From the NCBI GenBank assembly GCA_001972305.1, contig BDDD01005715.1, forward strand, positions 43,574-107,573: a DNA stretch of 64,000 nucleotides, read 5' to 3'. The number at the start of each line of letters is the position of its first letter. Position 1 is the first letter of the stretch. The DNA comes from Cephalotus follicularis. Lineage: Eukaryota; Streptophyta; Magnoliopsida; Oxalidales; Cephalotaceae. The notes under the pieces are model-generated. The model made no database searches and had not been told where the DNA came from. It saw only the letters and a program-made list of their open reading frames with translations. This document shows, piece by piece, positions 34,261-48,873 of this stretch. The position numbers and the translations under genes were made by a program.

Positions 34261-35719
34261 TTAGTGTGTCCATTTATCATTTTTATATCTCTTGGGGCGC
34301 AATCGTAAATTTTAAAAATTCCCGTTTTCAGTCGTTTCAACGTTTCTTTTTGCAGACAGTACAAATGAATCGTCGTAAGTTATTTGCCGCTATTATGGGA
34401 TCAAATTAGCGTTCCGAATTTGTTTAGTGCGTCAATTTATCGTTTTTATATCTCTAGCGGCGTAATCGTAAATTTTAAAAATTCGTGTTTTCAATTGTGT
34501 CAACGTTTTTTTTTCAGACAGGACAAAGTAATCGTTGTAAGTTGTTTCCCGCTATTATTGGGTCAAATTCCCGTTCCGAGATCGTTTAGTCGGTCGATTT
34601 ATCTTTTTTATATCTCTAGGGACGTAATCGTAAATTTTGAAAATTCGTGTATTTAGTCGTTTCAACGTTTCTTTTTGCAGACAGTACAATGGAATAATCG
34701 TAATTTGTTTGCCGCTATTACTGGGTCAAATTCGCGTTCCAAGATCATTTAGTGCGTTAATTTATCGTTTTTATATCTCTAGAAGCGTAATCGTAAATTT
34801 AGAAAATTCGTGTTTTCAGTCGTTTCAACGTTTCTTTTTGCAGAGAGTACAAAGGGATCGTCATAAGTTTTTTGCCGCTATTTCTGGGTCAAATTCGCGT
34901 TTTGAGATGGATTAGTGGGTCAATTTATCGTTTTTATATCATTAGGGACGTAATCGTAAATTTTGAAAATTCATGTTTTCAATCGTTTTAACGTTTCTTC
35001 TCTCAGACAGTACAAAGTAATCGTTGTAAGTTGTATTCCGCTATTACAGGGTCAAATTCGCGTTTCGAAATCGTTTAGTGCGTCGATTTATTGTTTTTAA
35101 ATCTCTAAGGGTGTAATCGTAAATTTTGAAAATTCATGTTTTCGGTCGTTTCAACGTTTCTTTTTGCAGACAGTACAAATGAATCGTCATAAGTTGTTTA
35201 CCGCGATTTCGCGGTCAAAGTCAAGTTCCGAAATCGTTTAGTAGGTCAATTTATCTTTTTTAAATCTCTAGGAGCGTAATTGTAAATTTTGAAAATTCAT
35301 GTTTTCAGCATTTTCAACGTTTCTTTTTGCAGACAGTACAAATGATTCGTCTTAAGTTGTTTGCCGCTATTACGGGGTCAAATTAACGTTCCGAGATCGT
35401 TTAGTGCGTCGATTTTTCGTTTTTAAATTTCTAGGGGCGTAATCGTAAATTTTAAAAATTCGTGTTTTCAGTCGTTTCAACGTTTCTTTTTGCAGACAGT
35501 ACAAAGGAATCGTCGTAAGTTATTTGCTGCTATTTCTGGGTCAAATTCGCGTTCCAGATCTTTTAGTGGGTCAATTTATCGTTTTTATATCACCAGGGGC
35601 GTAATCGTAAATTTTGAAAATTCATGTTTTCAGTCGTTTCAACGTTTCTTTTTGCAGACAGTACAAAGAAATCGTCTTAAGTTGGTTGCCGCTATTTCTG
35701 GGTCAAATTTGCGTTCTGA

Positions 35720-37520
35720 CATCGTTTAGTGGGACAATTTATCGTTTTTATATTCTAGGGGCGTAATCTTAAATTTTGAAAATTCATATTTTCGGTCGTT
35801 TCAACGTTTCTTTTTGCAGACTGTACAAATGAATCGTCGTAAGTTGTTTGAGGCTACTACGGGGTCAAATTCGCATTCCGAGATCATTTGGTGCGTCAAT
35901 TTATCATTTTTATATCTCTAGAGGCGTAATCGTAAATTTAGAAAATTCGTGTTTTCAATCGTTTCAACCTTTCTTTTTGCAGACAGTATAAAGTAATTCT
36001 TTGAAAATTGTTTGCCACTATTACGGGGTCAAATTTGGGTTCCGAGATCGTTTAGTGCGTCGATTTATCGTTTTTATATCTCTAAGGACGTAATCATAAA
36101 TTGCGAAAATTCTTGTTTTCTGTCGTTTCAACGTTTCTTTTTGCAGACAGTACAAAAGAATCTTCGTAAGTTGTTTGCCGCTATTAGGGCGTCAAATTTA
36201 CGTTCTGAGACCGTTTAGTGGGTCAATATATCGTTTTTATATCTCTAGCGGCGTAATCGTAAATTTTGAAAATTCATGTTTTCAGTCGTTTCAACGTTTC
36301 TTTTTGCAGACAGTACAAAGGAATTGTAGTCAGTTGTTTACCGCTATTACGAGATCAAATTCGCGTTCCGAGACCGTTTAGTGCGTCAATTTATCGATTT
36401 TATATCTCTAAGGGCGTAATCGTAAATTTTAAAACTTCATGTTTTCAGTCGTTTCAACGTTTCTTTTTACAGACAGTACAAATGAATTGTGGTATGTTGT
36501 TTGCAGTGATTTCGGGGTCAAATTCGCGTTCCATATCGTTTAGTGCATCAATTTATAGGTTTTATATCTCTAGGGGTGTAATCGTAAATTTTGAAAATTC
36601 ATGTTTTCAGTCATTTCAACGTTTCTTTTTGCAGACAGTACAAAGGAACCGTCGTAAGTTGTTTACCGTGATTTCGGGGTCAAATTCGCGTTCAGAGATC
36701 ATTTATTGGGTCAATTTATTATTTTTATATCTCTAGGGGCGTAATCATAAATTTTAAAAATTCATGTTTTCAGTCGTTTCAACGTTTATTTTTGCAGACG
36801 GTACAAATGAATCGTCGTAAGCAGTTTGCTGAGATTTTTGGGTTAAATTCGTGTTCCTATATCGTCTAGTGGGTCAATTTATCGTTTTAAAATCTCTAGG
36901 GACGTAATCGCAAATTTTGAAAATTCATGTTTTCAGTCGTTTCAACGTTTCTTTTTGCAGGCTGTACAAATGAATCGTCGTCAGTTGTTTGCCGCTATTA
37001 GGAGGTCAAATTCGAGTTCTGAGATCGTTTAGTGGGCCACTTTATCGTTTTTAAATCTCTAGGGGCGTAATCGTAAATTTTGAAAATTCATGTTTTCAGT
37101 CGTCTCAACGTTTCTTTTTAGAGACGGTACAAATGAATCGTCGTAAGTTGTTTGCCGCGATTTCGGGGTCAAATTTGCTTTCCGAGATGGTTTAGTGCGT
37201 CAATTTATCGGTTTTATATCTCTAGGGGCGTAATCGTAAATTTTGAAAATTCATGTTTTCATTCGTTTCAACGTTTCTTTTTACAGACAGTACAAAGGAA
37301 TCGTCGTAAGTTGTTTGCCGCGATTTCGGGGTCAAATTCGCGTTCCGAGATCGTATAGTACGTCAATTTATCGGTTTTATATCTCTAGGGGCGTATACGT
37401 AAAATTTGAAAATTCATGTTATCAGTCGTTTCAACACTTTTTTTTTGCAGACAGTACAAAGGAATCGTTGTAAGTTATTTGCTGCGATTTTGGGGTCAAA
37501 TTCGCGTTCCTAGATCGTCT
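35720..37520. repeat. Satellite segment duplicated at 49.2-51.0 kb
   Basis: Markers ACCTTTC (35967 and 49451), TTGCGAAAATTC (36101 and 49584), GCAGTTTGCTG (36821 and 50305) and GTATACGTAAAATTTG (37395 and 50876) hold an offset of 13481-13484 bp. The duplication therefore covers at least 1.4 kb without gain or loss of a monomer. Confidence 0.82.
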
Positions 37521-38170
37521 AGTGGGTCAATTTATCGTTTTTAAATCTCTAGGGACGTAATTGCAAATTTTGAAAATTCATGTTTTCAGTCGTTTCAACG
37601 TTTCTTTTTGCAGGCAGTACAAAGTAATCATCGTCAGTTGTTTGCCGCTATTAGGATGTCAAATTCGAGTTCTGAGATCGTTTAGTGGGTCACTTTATCG
37701 TTTTTAAATTTCTAGGGGCGTAATCGTAAATTTTGAAAATTCATGTTTTCAGTCGTCTCAACATTTCTTTTAGCAGACGGTACAAATGAATCGTCGTAAG
37801 TTGTTTGCCGTGATTTCGGGGTCAAATTTGCTTTCCGAGATTGTTTAGTGCGTCAATTTATCGGTTTTATATCTCTAGGGGCGTAATCATAAATTTTAAA
37901 AATTCATGTTTTCAGTCGTTTCAACGTTTCTTTTTACAAACAGTACAAAGGAATCATCGTAAGTTGTTTTCAGCGATTTCGGGGTCAAATTCGCGTTCCG
38001 AGATCGTATAGTGCGTCAATTAATCGGTTTTATATCTCTAGGGGCGTATACGTAAAATTTGAAAATTCATGTTTTCAGTCGTTTCAACACTTTTTTTTGC
38101 AGACAATACAAAGGAATCGTCGTAAGTTATTTGCCGCAATTTTGCGGTCAAATTCGCCTTCCGAGATCGC
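36960..38170. repeat. Four-monomer tandem repeat
   Basis: CAGTTGTTTGCCGCTATTAG, TTTATCGTTTTTAAAT in a GGCCACTTTATCG or GGTCACTTTATCG context, and GTATACGTAAAATTTG recur about 651 bp apart (37395 and 38046). This is a tandem duplication of four monomers within the larger segment. Confidence 0.75.
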
Positions 38171-38321
38171 TTAGTGGGTCAATTTATCGTTTTTATATCT
38201 CTAGGGGCGTAATCGTAAATTTTTAAAATTCATGTTTTCAATCGTTTTAAATGTTTCTTTTTACAGACAGTACAAATGAATCGTCGTAAGTTGTTTGCCG
38301 TGATTTCGGGGTCAAATTCGC

Positions 38322-41300
38322 GTTCATAGATCGTTTAATGGGTCAATTTATCGTTTTTAAATATATAGGGGCGTAATCTGAAATTTTGAAAATTCATGTT
38401 TTCAGTCGTTTCAACATTTCTTTTTGCAGACAGTACAAATTAATCATTGTAAGTTGTTTGCCGTTATTATGGGTTCAAATTCGCGTTCCGAGATCGTTTA
38501 ATGCGTCAATTTATCGTTTTTATATCTCTAGGGGCGTAATCGTAAATTTGCTAATTTGTGTTTTCAGTTGTTTCAATGTTTCATTTTGCAGACAGTACAA
38601 AGTAATCGTTGTGAGTTGTTTACCGCTATTACGAGGTCAAATTCGCGTTCTGAGATCGTTTAAGGTGTCAATTTATCGATTTTATATATGTAAGGGCGTA
38701 ATCGTAAATTTTGAAAATTCATGTTTTCAGTCGTTTCAACGTTTCTTTTTACAGACAGTATAAATGAATCGAGCTAAGTTGTTTGCCGTGAATTTTGAGT
38801 CAAATTCGCGTTCCGAGATCGTTTAGTGCGTCAATTTATCGGTTTTATATCTCTAGGGGCGTAATCGTAAATTTTGAAATTTTATGTTTTCAGTCGTTTC
38901 AACGTTTCTTTTTGCAGAGAGTACAAAGGAATCGTCGTAAGTTGTTTGCCGCTATTTATGGGTCAAATTTGCGTTCCGAGATCGTTTAGTGGGTCAATTT
39001 ACCGTTTTTATATCTCTAGGCGCGTAATCGTAAATTTGCTAATTTGTGTTTTCAGTTGTTTCAAAGTTTCATTTTGCAGACAGTACAAAGTAATCGTTGT
39101 GAGTTGTTTACCGCTATTACGGGGTAAAATTCGCTTTCCAAGATCGTTTAATGCGTCAATTTATCGATTTTATATATGTAAGGGCGTAATCGTAAATTTT
39201 GAAAATTCATGTTTTCAGTCGTTTCAACGTTTTTTTTTACAGACAGTATAAATGAATCGTGCTAAGTTGTTTGCCGTGATTTTTGGGTCAAATTTGCGTT
39301 CCGAGATCGTTTAGTGCGTCAATTTATGGGTTTATATCTCTAGGGGCGTAATCGTAAATTTTGAAATTTCATGTTTTCAGTCGTTTCAACGTTTCTTTTT
39401 GCAGAGAGTACAAACGAATCGTCGTAAGTTGTTTGCCGCTATTTATGGGTCAAATTTGCGTACCAAGATCGTTTAGTGGGTCAATTTATCGTTTTTATAT
39501 CTTTAGGGGCGTAATCGTAAATTTTGAAAATTCGTGTTTTCAGTCGTTTGAACGTTTTTTTTTTGCAGAAAGTAAAAATGAATCGTCGTAAGTTGTTTGC
39601 CGCGATTTCGTGGTCAAATATGCGTTCCGAGATCGTTTAGTAGGTCAATTTATCGGTTTTATATCTCTAGGGGCGTAATCGTAAATTTTGAAAACTCATG
39701 TTTTCAGTCGTTTCAACGTTTCTTTTTGCAGACAGTACAAATGAATCGTCGTAAGTTGTTTGCCGCGATTTCGGGGTCAAATTTGCGTTCATAGATCGTT
39801 TAATGGGTCAATTTATCGTTTTTAAATATTTAGGGGCGTAATCGTAAATTTTAAAAATTCATGTTTTCAGTTGTTTCAACGATACTTTTTGCAGAGAGGA
39901 CAAAGGAATCGTTGTAAGTTGTTTGCCACTATTATGGGGTCAAATTCACGTTTCGAGATGGTTTAGTGCGTCAATTTATCGTTTTTATATCTCTAGGGGC
40001 GTAATCATAAATTTTGAAAATTCGTGTTTTCAGTCGTTTCAACGTTTCTTTTTGCAGACAGTACAAACTAATCGTTGTAAGTGTTTTGCGGCTATTAAGG
40101 TGTCAAATTTGCGTTCCGAGATCGTTTAGTGCGTCGATGTATCGTTGTTATATCTCTAGGGGCGTAATCAAAAATTTCAAAAATTCGTGTTTTCAGTCGT
40201 TTCAACGTTTCTTTTTGCAGACAGTACAAATGAATCATCATAAAATGTTTTCCACGATTTCGGTGTCAAATTCGCTTTCCGAGATCGTTTAATGGGTCAA
40301 TTTATCGTTTCTAAATCTCTAGGGGCGTAATCGTAAATTTTAAAAATTCATGTTTTCAGTCCTTTCAACGTTTCTTTTTGCAGACAGTACAAATGAATCG
40401 TCGTAAGTTGTTTGCCACAATTTCGGGGTCAAATTTTCTTTCCGAGATCGTTTAGTACGTCAATTTATTGGTTTTATATCTATAGGGGTGTAATCGTAAA
40501 TTTTTAAAATTCATGTTTTCATTCCTTTCAACGTTTCTTTTTGCAGAAACTAAAAATAAATCGTCGTAAGTTATTTGCCGCTATTTATGGGTCAAATTCG
40601 CGTTCCGATATCGTTTAGTGGGTCAATTTATTGCTTTTATATCTCTAGGGGCGTAATCGTAAATTTTGAAAATTCATGTTTTCAGTCGTTTGAACGTTTC
40701 TTTTTGCAGACAGTAAAAATGAATCGTCGTAAGTTGTTTGCCGTGATTTCGGGGTCAAATATGCATTCCGAGATCGTTTAGTGGGTCAATTTATCGGTTT
40801 TATATCTGTAGGGGCGTAATCGTAAATTTGGAAAATTCATGTTATCAGTCGTTTCAACTTTTCTTTTTGCAGACAATACAAATGAATCGTCGTAAGTTGT
40901 TTGCCGCGATTTCGGGGTCAAATTCGCGTTCCTAGATCGTTTAGAGGGTCGATTTATCGTTTTTATATCTCTAGGGGCGTAATCGTAAATTACAAAAATT
41001 CGTGTTTTCAGTCATTTCAATGTTTCTTTTTGCAGACAGTACGAAGGAATCGTCGTAAGTTGTTTGCCACTATTTCTGGGTCAAATTCGCGTTCCGAAAT
41101 CGTTTAGTGGGTCAATTTATCGTTTTTATATCTCCAGGGGCGTAATCGTAAATTTTGAAAACTCTTTTTTTCAGTCGTTTCAACGTTTCTTTTTGTAGAC
41201 AGTACAAATTAATCGTCGTAAGTTGTTTGCCGCAATGTCGGGGTCAAATTCGCGTTCATAGATCGTTTAATGGGTTAATTTATCGTTTTTAAATATTTAG

Positions 41301-41700
41301 GGGCGTAATCGTAAATTTTGAAAATTCATGTTTTCAGTCGTTTCAACGTTTCTTTTTGCAGACAGTACAAATGAATCGTCGTAAGTTGTTTGCCACTATT
41401 ATGGGGTCAAATTCACGTTCCGAGATGGTTTAGTGCGTCAATTTATCGTTTTTGTATTTCTAAGGGCGTAATCATAAATTTTGAAAATTCGTGTTTTCAG
41501 TCGTTTCAACATTTCTTTTTGAAGACAGTACAAAGTAATCATTGCAAGTGTTTTACGGCTATTAAGGTGTCAAATTTACGTTCCGAGATCGTTTAGTGCG
41601 TCGATTTATCGTTGTTATATCTCTAGGGGCGTAATAAAAAATTTTACAAATTCGTGTTTTCAGTCGTTTCAACGTTTCTTTTTGCAGACAGTACAAATGA
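38322..41700. repeat. Nine-monomer-spaced higher-order repeat
   Basis: The rare GTTCATAGATCGTTTAATG variant occurs at 38322, 39787 and 41254, 1465 and 1467 bp apart, and 1467 is nine monomers. The last two also share the next features: TTTAAATATTTAGGGG, a GATGGTTTAGTGCG monomer, GCGGCTATTAAGGTGTC or ACGGCTATTAAGGTGTC, and ATCGTTGTTATATC. The interior also shows seven-monomer matches (39.6 with 40.7 kb) and a three-monomer duplication (38.55 with 39.03 kb), so the pattern is a mosaic. Confidence 0.75.
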
Positions 41701-44700
41701 ATCTTCATAAGATGTTTGCCGCGATTTCGGGGTCAAATTCGCGTTCCTAGATCGTTTAGTGCGTCGATTTATCGTTTTCAAATCTCTAGGGGCGTAATCG
41801 TAAATTTTGAAAATTCCTATTTTCAGTCCTTTCAACGTTTCTTTTTACAGACAGTACAAAGGAACAGTCATCAGTTGTTTGCCGCTATTAAGAGGTCAAA
41901 TTCTCGTTCCGAGATCGTTTAATGCGTCAATTTATCGATTTTATATCTCTAGGGGCGTAATCGTAAATTTTGTAAATTCATGTTTTCCGTCGTTTCAATG
42001 TTTCTTTTTTCAGACAGTACAAATAAATTATCGTAAGTTGCCATGATTTCGGGGTCAAATTCGCGTTCCAAGATCGTTTAGTGCATCAATTTATCGGTTT
42101 TCTATCTATACGGGCTGAATCCTAAATTTTGAAAATTCATGTTTTCAGTCGTTTCAACGTTTCTTTTTGTAGAAAGTACAAAGGAATTGTCATAAGTTGT
42201 TTGCCGCTACTACGAGGTCAAATTCGTATTCTGAGATCGTTTAATGCGTCAATTTATCGATTTTATATATCTAGGGGCGTAATCGTAAATTTTGAAAATT
42301 CATGTTTTCAGTCGTTTCAACGTTTCCTTTTATAGACAGTACAAATGAATCTTGGGAAGTTGTTTGCCTCGTTTTCGGAGTCAAATTCGCGTTCCGAGAT
42401 CGTTTAGTGCGTCAATTTATTGGTTTTATATCTTTACGGGTGGAATCGTAAATTTTGAAAATTCATGTTTTCAGTCATTTCAACGTTTCTTTTTGCAGGC
42501 AGTACAAAGGAATTGTCATAAGTTGTTTGCCGCGATTTCGGGGTCAAATTCGCGTTCCGAGATCGTTTAGTGGGTCAATTTATCGTTTCTTTATATCCAG
42601 GGGCGTAATCGTAAATTTTTAAAATTCATGTTTTTAGTCGTTCCAACGTTTCCTTGTGCAGACACTACAAATGAATCATCATAAGTTGTTCGCCGTGATT
42701 TCGGGGTGAAATTCCCGTTCCGGGGTCGTTTAGTGGGTCAATTTATCGTTTTTATATCTCTAGGGGCGTAATCGTAAATTTCAAAAATTCGTGTTTTCAG
42801 TCGTTTCAACGTTTCTTTTTGCAGACAGTACAAAAGAATTGTTGTTAGTTGTTTGCCGCTATATCTGGGTCAAATTCGCGTTCCGAGATCGTTTTGTTGG
42901 TCAATTTATCGGCTTTATATCTGTAGGGGCGTAATCATAAATTTTGAAAAATCATGTTTTAAGTCGTTTCAACGTTTCCTTTTGTAGATAGTACAAATAA
43001 ATCGTCGTAAGTTGTTTGTCACGATTTCGGCGTCAAATTCGCGTTCCGAGATCGTGTATTCGGTCAATTTAACGTTTTTATATCTTTAGGGGCGTAATCT
43101 TAAATTTTGAAAATAGTCGTTTTCAGTCGATTCAACGTTTCTTTTTGCAGAAAGTACAACTGAATCGTCGTAAGATATTTGCCGCTATTATGGGGTCAAA
43201 TTCGCATTCCGAGATCGTTTAGTGCGTCAATTTATCGTTTTTATATCTCTAGGGGCGTAATAGTAAATTTTGAAAATTCGTTTTTTCAGTCGTTTCAACG
43301 TTTCTTTTTGCAGACAGTACAAAGTAATCGTTGTAAGTTATTTGCCGCTATTACGGGGTCAAATTCGTATTCCGAGATCATTTAGTGCTTCGATTTATCG
43401 TTTTTATATCTCTAGGGGCGTAATCGTAAATTTTAAAAATTCGTGTTTTCAGTCGTTTCAACGATTCTTTTGGTATACAGTACAAATGAATCGTCGTAAG
43501 TTTTTTGCCGCTATTAGGGGTTCAAATTCGCTTTCCGAGATTGTTTAGTGCGTCAATTTATCGTTTTTATATCTCTAGGGGCGTAATCGTAAATTTTGCA
43601 AATTCTTGTTTTCAGACGTTTCAAACTTTCTTTTTGCAGACAGTACAAAGTAATCGTTGTGAGTTGTTTGCCGCTATTACGTGGTCAAATTCGCGTTCCG
43701 AAATCGCTTAGTGGGTCAATTTATCGTTTTTATATCTCTAGAGGCGTAATCGTAAATTTTGAAAATTCATGTTTTCAGCCGTTTCAACGTTTCTTTTTGA
43801 AGACAGTACAAAGGAATCGTCGTAAGTTGTTTGCCGCTATTAGGGGGTCAAATTCGCGTTCCGAGATCGTTTATTGCGTCGATTTATCTATTTGATATCT
43901 CTAGGGGCGTAATCGTAAATTTTGAATATTCGTGTTTTCAGTCGTTTCAACGTTTCTTTTTGTAGACAGTATAAAGGAATCGTCGTAAGTTATTTGCCGC
44001 TATTTCTGGGTAAAATTCGCGTTCCGAGATCATTTATTGGGTCAATTTATCGTTTTTAAATCTCTAGGGGCGTAATCGTAAATTTTTAAAATTCATGTTT
44101 ACAGTCGTTTTAACGTTTCTTTTTGCAGACAGTACAAAAGAATCGTCGTCAGTTGTTTGCCGCTATTACGAGGTCAAATTCGCGTTCTGAGATCATTTAT
44201 TGGGTCAATTTATCGATTTTATATCTCTAAGGGCGTAATCGTAAATATTGAAAATCCATGTTTTCAGTCGTTTCAACGTTTCTTTTTTCAGACAGTAGAA
44301 AGTAATCTTTGTAAGTTGTTTGCCGCTATTACGGGGTCAAATTCGCGTTCCGAGATCGTTTAATGCATTGATTTATCGAATTTAAATCTCTAGGGGCGTA
44401 ATCGTAAATTTTGAAAATTCATGTTTTCAGTCGTTTCAACGTTTCTTTTTGCTGACAGTACAAATGAATCGCCGTAAGTTGTTTGCCGCTATTACGGCGT
44501 CAAATTTGCGTTCCGAGATCGTTTAGTGCGTCAATTTATCATTTTTATATCTCTAGCAGCGTAATCGTAAATTTCAAAATTTCGTGTTTTCAGTCGTTTC
44601 AACGTTTCTTTTTGCAGACTGTACAAAGGAATCGTCGTAAGTTGTTTGTCGCTATTTCTCAGACAAATTCGCTTTTCGAGATCGTTTAGTGCGTCAATTT

Positions 44701-47700
44701 ATCGTTTTTATATATCTAGGGGCGTAATCGTAAATTTCAAAAATTCGTGTTCTTAGTCGTTTCAATGTTTCCTTTTGCAGACAGTACAAAGTAATCGTTG
44801 TAAGTTGTTTGCCGCTATTACGGGGTCAAATTCACGTTCTGAGATCGTTTAGTGCCTCAATTTATCGTTTTTATAACTCTAGGGTCGTAATCGTAAATTT
44901 TAAAAATTCAATGTTTCAGTCGTTTCAACGTTTCGTTTTGCAGACAGTACAAATGAATCGTTGTAAGTTGTTTGTCGTGATTTTGGGGTCAAATTCGTGT
45001 ATCGAGATCGTTTAGTGTGTCAATTTATCGTTTTTATATCTCTCGGGGCGTAATCGTAAATTTTGAAAATTCAAGTTTTCAGTCGTTTCAACGTTTCTTT
45101 TAGCAAACAGAACAAAGTAATCGTCGTAAGTTGTTTGCCAAGATTTCGGGGTCAAATTCGCGTTCCGAGATCGTTTCATGGGTTAATTTATCGTTTTATA
45201 TCTCTAGGAGCGTAATCATAAATTTTGAAAATTCGTGTTTTCTGTCGTTTCAACGTTTCTTCTTGCAGACAGTAAAAATGCATCGTCGTAAGTTATTTGT
45301 CACTATTTCTTGGTCAAATTCGCGTTCCGAGATCGTTTAATGCATCAATTTATCATTTTTATATCTAGAGGGGCGTAATCGTAAATTTTGAAAATTCATG
45401 TTTACAGTCGTTTCAACGTTTCTTTTTTCAGACAGTAAAAATGAATCGTCGTAAGTTATTTGTCGCTATTTATTGGTCAAATTCACGTTCCGAGATCGTT
45501 TAGTGGGTCAATTTATCGTTTTTATATCTCTAGGGGCGTAATCGTTATTTTTAAAAATTCATGTTTTTAGTCGTTTCAACGTTTTTTTTTGCAGACAGTA
45601 CAAATTAATCGTTGTAAGTTGTTTGCTGCTATTACGGGGTCAAATTCGCGTTCTGAGATCGTTTAGTGCGTCAATTTATCGTTTTTATATCTTTAGAGGC
45701 ATAATCTTAAATTTTAAAAATTCGTGTTTTCAATCTTTTCAACGTTTCTTTTTGCAGACAGTACAAAGGTATCGTCGTAAGTTGTTTGCAGTGATTTCGT
45801 TGTCAAAATCGCGTTCCTAGATCATTTAGTGGGTCCATTTATCGTTTTTATATCTCTAGGGGCGTAATCGTAAATTTTGAAAATTCATGTTTTCAGTCGT
45901 TTCTACGTTTCTTTTTGCAGACAGTACAAAGTAATCATTATAAGTTTTTTACCACTATTACGGGGTGAAATTCGCGTTCCGAGATCATTTAGTGCGTCGA
46001 TTTATCGTTTTTATATCTCTAGGGGAATAATCGTAAATTTCAAAAATTCGCGTTTTCAGTCGTTTCAACGTTTGTTTTTGCAGACAGTACAAAGGAATTG
46101 TCGTAAGTTTTTTGCCGCTATTTCTGGGTCAAATTCGCGTTCCTAGATCGTTTAGAGGGTCGATTTATCGTTTTTATATCTCTAGGGGCGTAATCGTAAA
46201 TTTCAAAAATTCGTGTTTTCAGTCATTTCAATGTTTCTTTTTGCAGACAGTACAAATGAATCGTCATCAGTTGTTTGCCACTATTTCTCGGTCAAATTTG
46301 CTTTCCGAGATCGTGTAGTGCGTCAATTTATCGGTTTTATATCTCTAGGGGCGTAATCGTAAGTTTTAAAAATTCATATTTACAGTTGTTTAAACGTTTC
46401 TTTTTTCAGACAGTACAAATGAATCGTGGTAAGTTGTTTGTCGCTTTTACAGGGTGAAATTCGCGTTCCGAGATCGTTTAGTTTATCGATTTATCGTTTT
46501 TATATCTCTAGAGGAGTAATCGTAAATTTCAAAAATTCGCGTTTTCAGTCGTTTCAACTTTTCTTTTTGCAGACAGTACAAATGCATCGTCATAAGTTAT
46601 TTGCCGTGATTTTGAGGTCAAATTCGAGTTCCGAGATCGTTTAGTAGGTCAATTTATCTTTTTTAAATCTCTAGGGCGTAATTGTAAATTTTAAAAATTC
46701 ATGTTTTCAGTATTTCAACGTTTTTTTTACAGACAGTACAAATGAATCGTCTTAAGACGTTTGCCGCTATTACGGGGTCAAATTCGCGTTCTGAGATCGT
46801 TTAGTGTGTCCATTTATCGTTTTTATATCTCTTGGGGCGCAATCGTAAATTTTAAAAATTCGTGTTTTCAGCCGTTTCAACGTTTCTTTTTTCAGACAAT
46901 ACAAATGAATCGTCATAAGTTATTTGCCGCTATTATGGGGTCAAATTCGTGTTCCGAGATCGTTTAGTGCGTTGATTTATCATTTTTATATCTCTAGGGG
47001 CGTAATCGTAAATTTTGTAAATTCGTGTTTTCAGTCGTTTCAACGTTTCTTTTTGTAGACAGTACAAACGAATCGTCGTAAGTTATTTGCCGCTATTTCT
47101 GGGTCAAATTCACGTTTTGAGATGGATTAGTGGGTCAATTTATCGTTTTTATATCTTTAGGGACGTAATCGTAAATTTTGAAAATTCATGTTTTCAATCG
47201 TTTCAACGTTTCTTCTCTCAGACAGTACAAAGTAATCGTTGTAAGTTGTATTTCGCTATTACGGTGTCAAATTCGCGTTCTGAAATCGTTTAGTACGTCG
47301 ATTTATCGTTTTTAAATCTCTAGGGGTGTAATCGTAAATTTTAAAAATTCATGTTTTCAGTCGTTTCAACGTTTCTTTTTGCAGACAGTACAAATGAATC
47401 GTCATAAGTTGTTTGCCGCGATTTCGGGGTCAAATTCGAGTTCCGAGATCGTTTACTAGGTCAATTTATCTTTTTTAAATCTCTAGGGGCGTAATTGTAA
47501 ATTTTGAAAATTCATGTTTTCAGTCTTTTCAACGTTTCTTTTTACAGACAGTACAAATGAATCGTCTTAAGTTGTTTGCCGCTATTGCGGGGTCAAATTC
47601 GCGTTCCGAGATCGTTTAGTGCGTCGATTTTTCGTTTTTAAATCTCTAGGGGCGTAATCGTAAATTTTGAAAATTCGTGTTTTCAGTCGTTTTAATGTTT

Positions 47701-48589
47701 CTTTTTGCAGACAATACAAAGGAATCATCGTAAGTTGTTTGCAGCTATGTCTGGGTCAAATTCACGTTCCAAGATCTTTTAGTGGGTCTATTTGTCGTTT
47801 TTATATCTCTAGGGGCGTAATCGTAAATTTCAAAAATTCGTGTTTTTAGTCGTTTCAATGTTTTTTTTGCAGACAGTAAAAAGGAAGCTTCCAAAGTTGT
47901 TTGCCGCGATTTTGGGGTCAAATTCGCGTTTCAAAATCGTTTAGTGGGTCCATTTATCTTTTTTATATCTCTAGGGGCGTAATCGTAAATTTTAAAAATT
48001 CATTCCTTCAGTCGTTTCAACGTTACTTTTTGCAGACAGTACAAAAGAATTGTTGTAAGTTGTTTGCCGCTGTTATGGGGTCAAATTCACATTCCGGGAT
48101 CGTTTAGTGCATCAATTTATCGTTTTTACTTCTCTATGGGCGTAATCGTAAATTTTGAAAATTCATGTTTTAAGTCGTTTCAACGTTTCTTTTTGCAGAC
48201 AGTAAAAATGAATCGTCGTATCTTGTTTGCCGCGATTTTGTGGTCAAATTCGCGTTCTAAGATCGTTTAGTGCGTCAATTTATCGTTTTTATATCTCTAG
48301 GGGCGTAATCGTAAATTTCAAAAATTTGTGTTTTCAAGGGTTTCAATGTTTCTTTTTGCAGACAGTACAAAGGAATCGTCGTAAGTTTTTTGCCGCTATT
48401 ACGGGGATAAATTCGCGTTCCGAGATCGTTTAGTGCGTCGATTTATCTTTTTATATCTCCAGGGGCGTAATCGTAAATTTTGAAAATTCATGTTTTCAGT
48501 CGTTTCAAAGTTTCATTTTTCAGACAGTACAAATGAATCGTCATAAGTTGTTTACCGCGATTTCGGGGTCAAATTCGAGTTCCGAGATG

Positions 48590-48873
48590 GTTTAGTGAGT
48601 CAATTTATTATTTTTAAATATCTAGGGGCGTAATCGTCAATTTTGAAAATTCATGTTTTCAGTCGTTTCATCGTTTCTTTTTACAGACAGTACAAATGAA
48701 TCGTCATAAGTTTTTTGACGCTATTACGGGGTCAAATTCGAGTTCCGAGATCGTTTAGTGCTTCAATTTATCTATTTAATATCTCTAGGGGCATAATCGT
48801 AACTTTCAAAAATTCATGTTTTTAGTCGTTTCAACGTCTCTTTTTGCAGACGGTACAAATGAATCGTCGTAAA
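48590..48873. repeat. Satellite segment, near-copy of 31661-31940, ending at a chimeric junction
   Basis: The match to 31.66-31.94 kb stops within a monomer at about 48873. The sequence reads CGTCGTAA then ACCGAGATTG, skipping about 34 bp. Landmarks at 48746 and 48875 are 129 bp apart. Confidence 0.82.
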
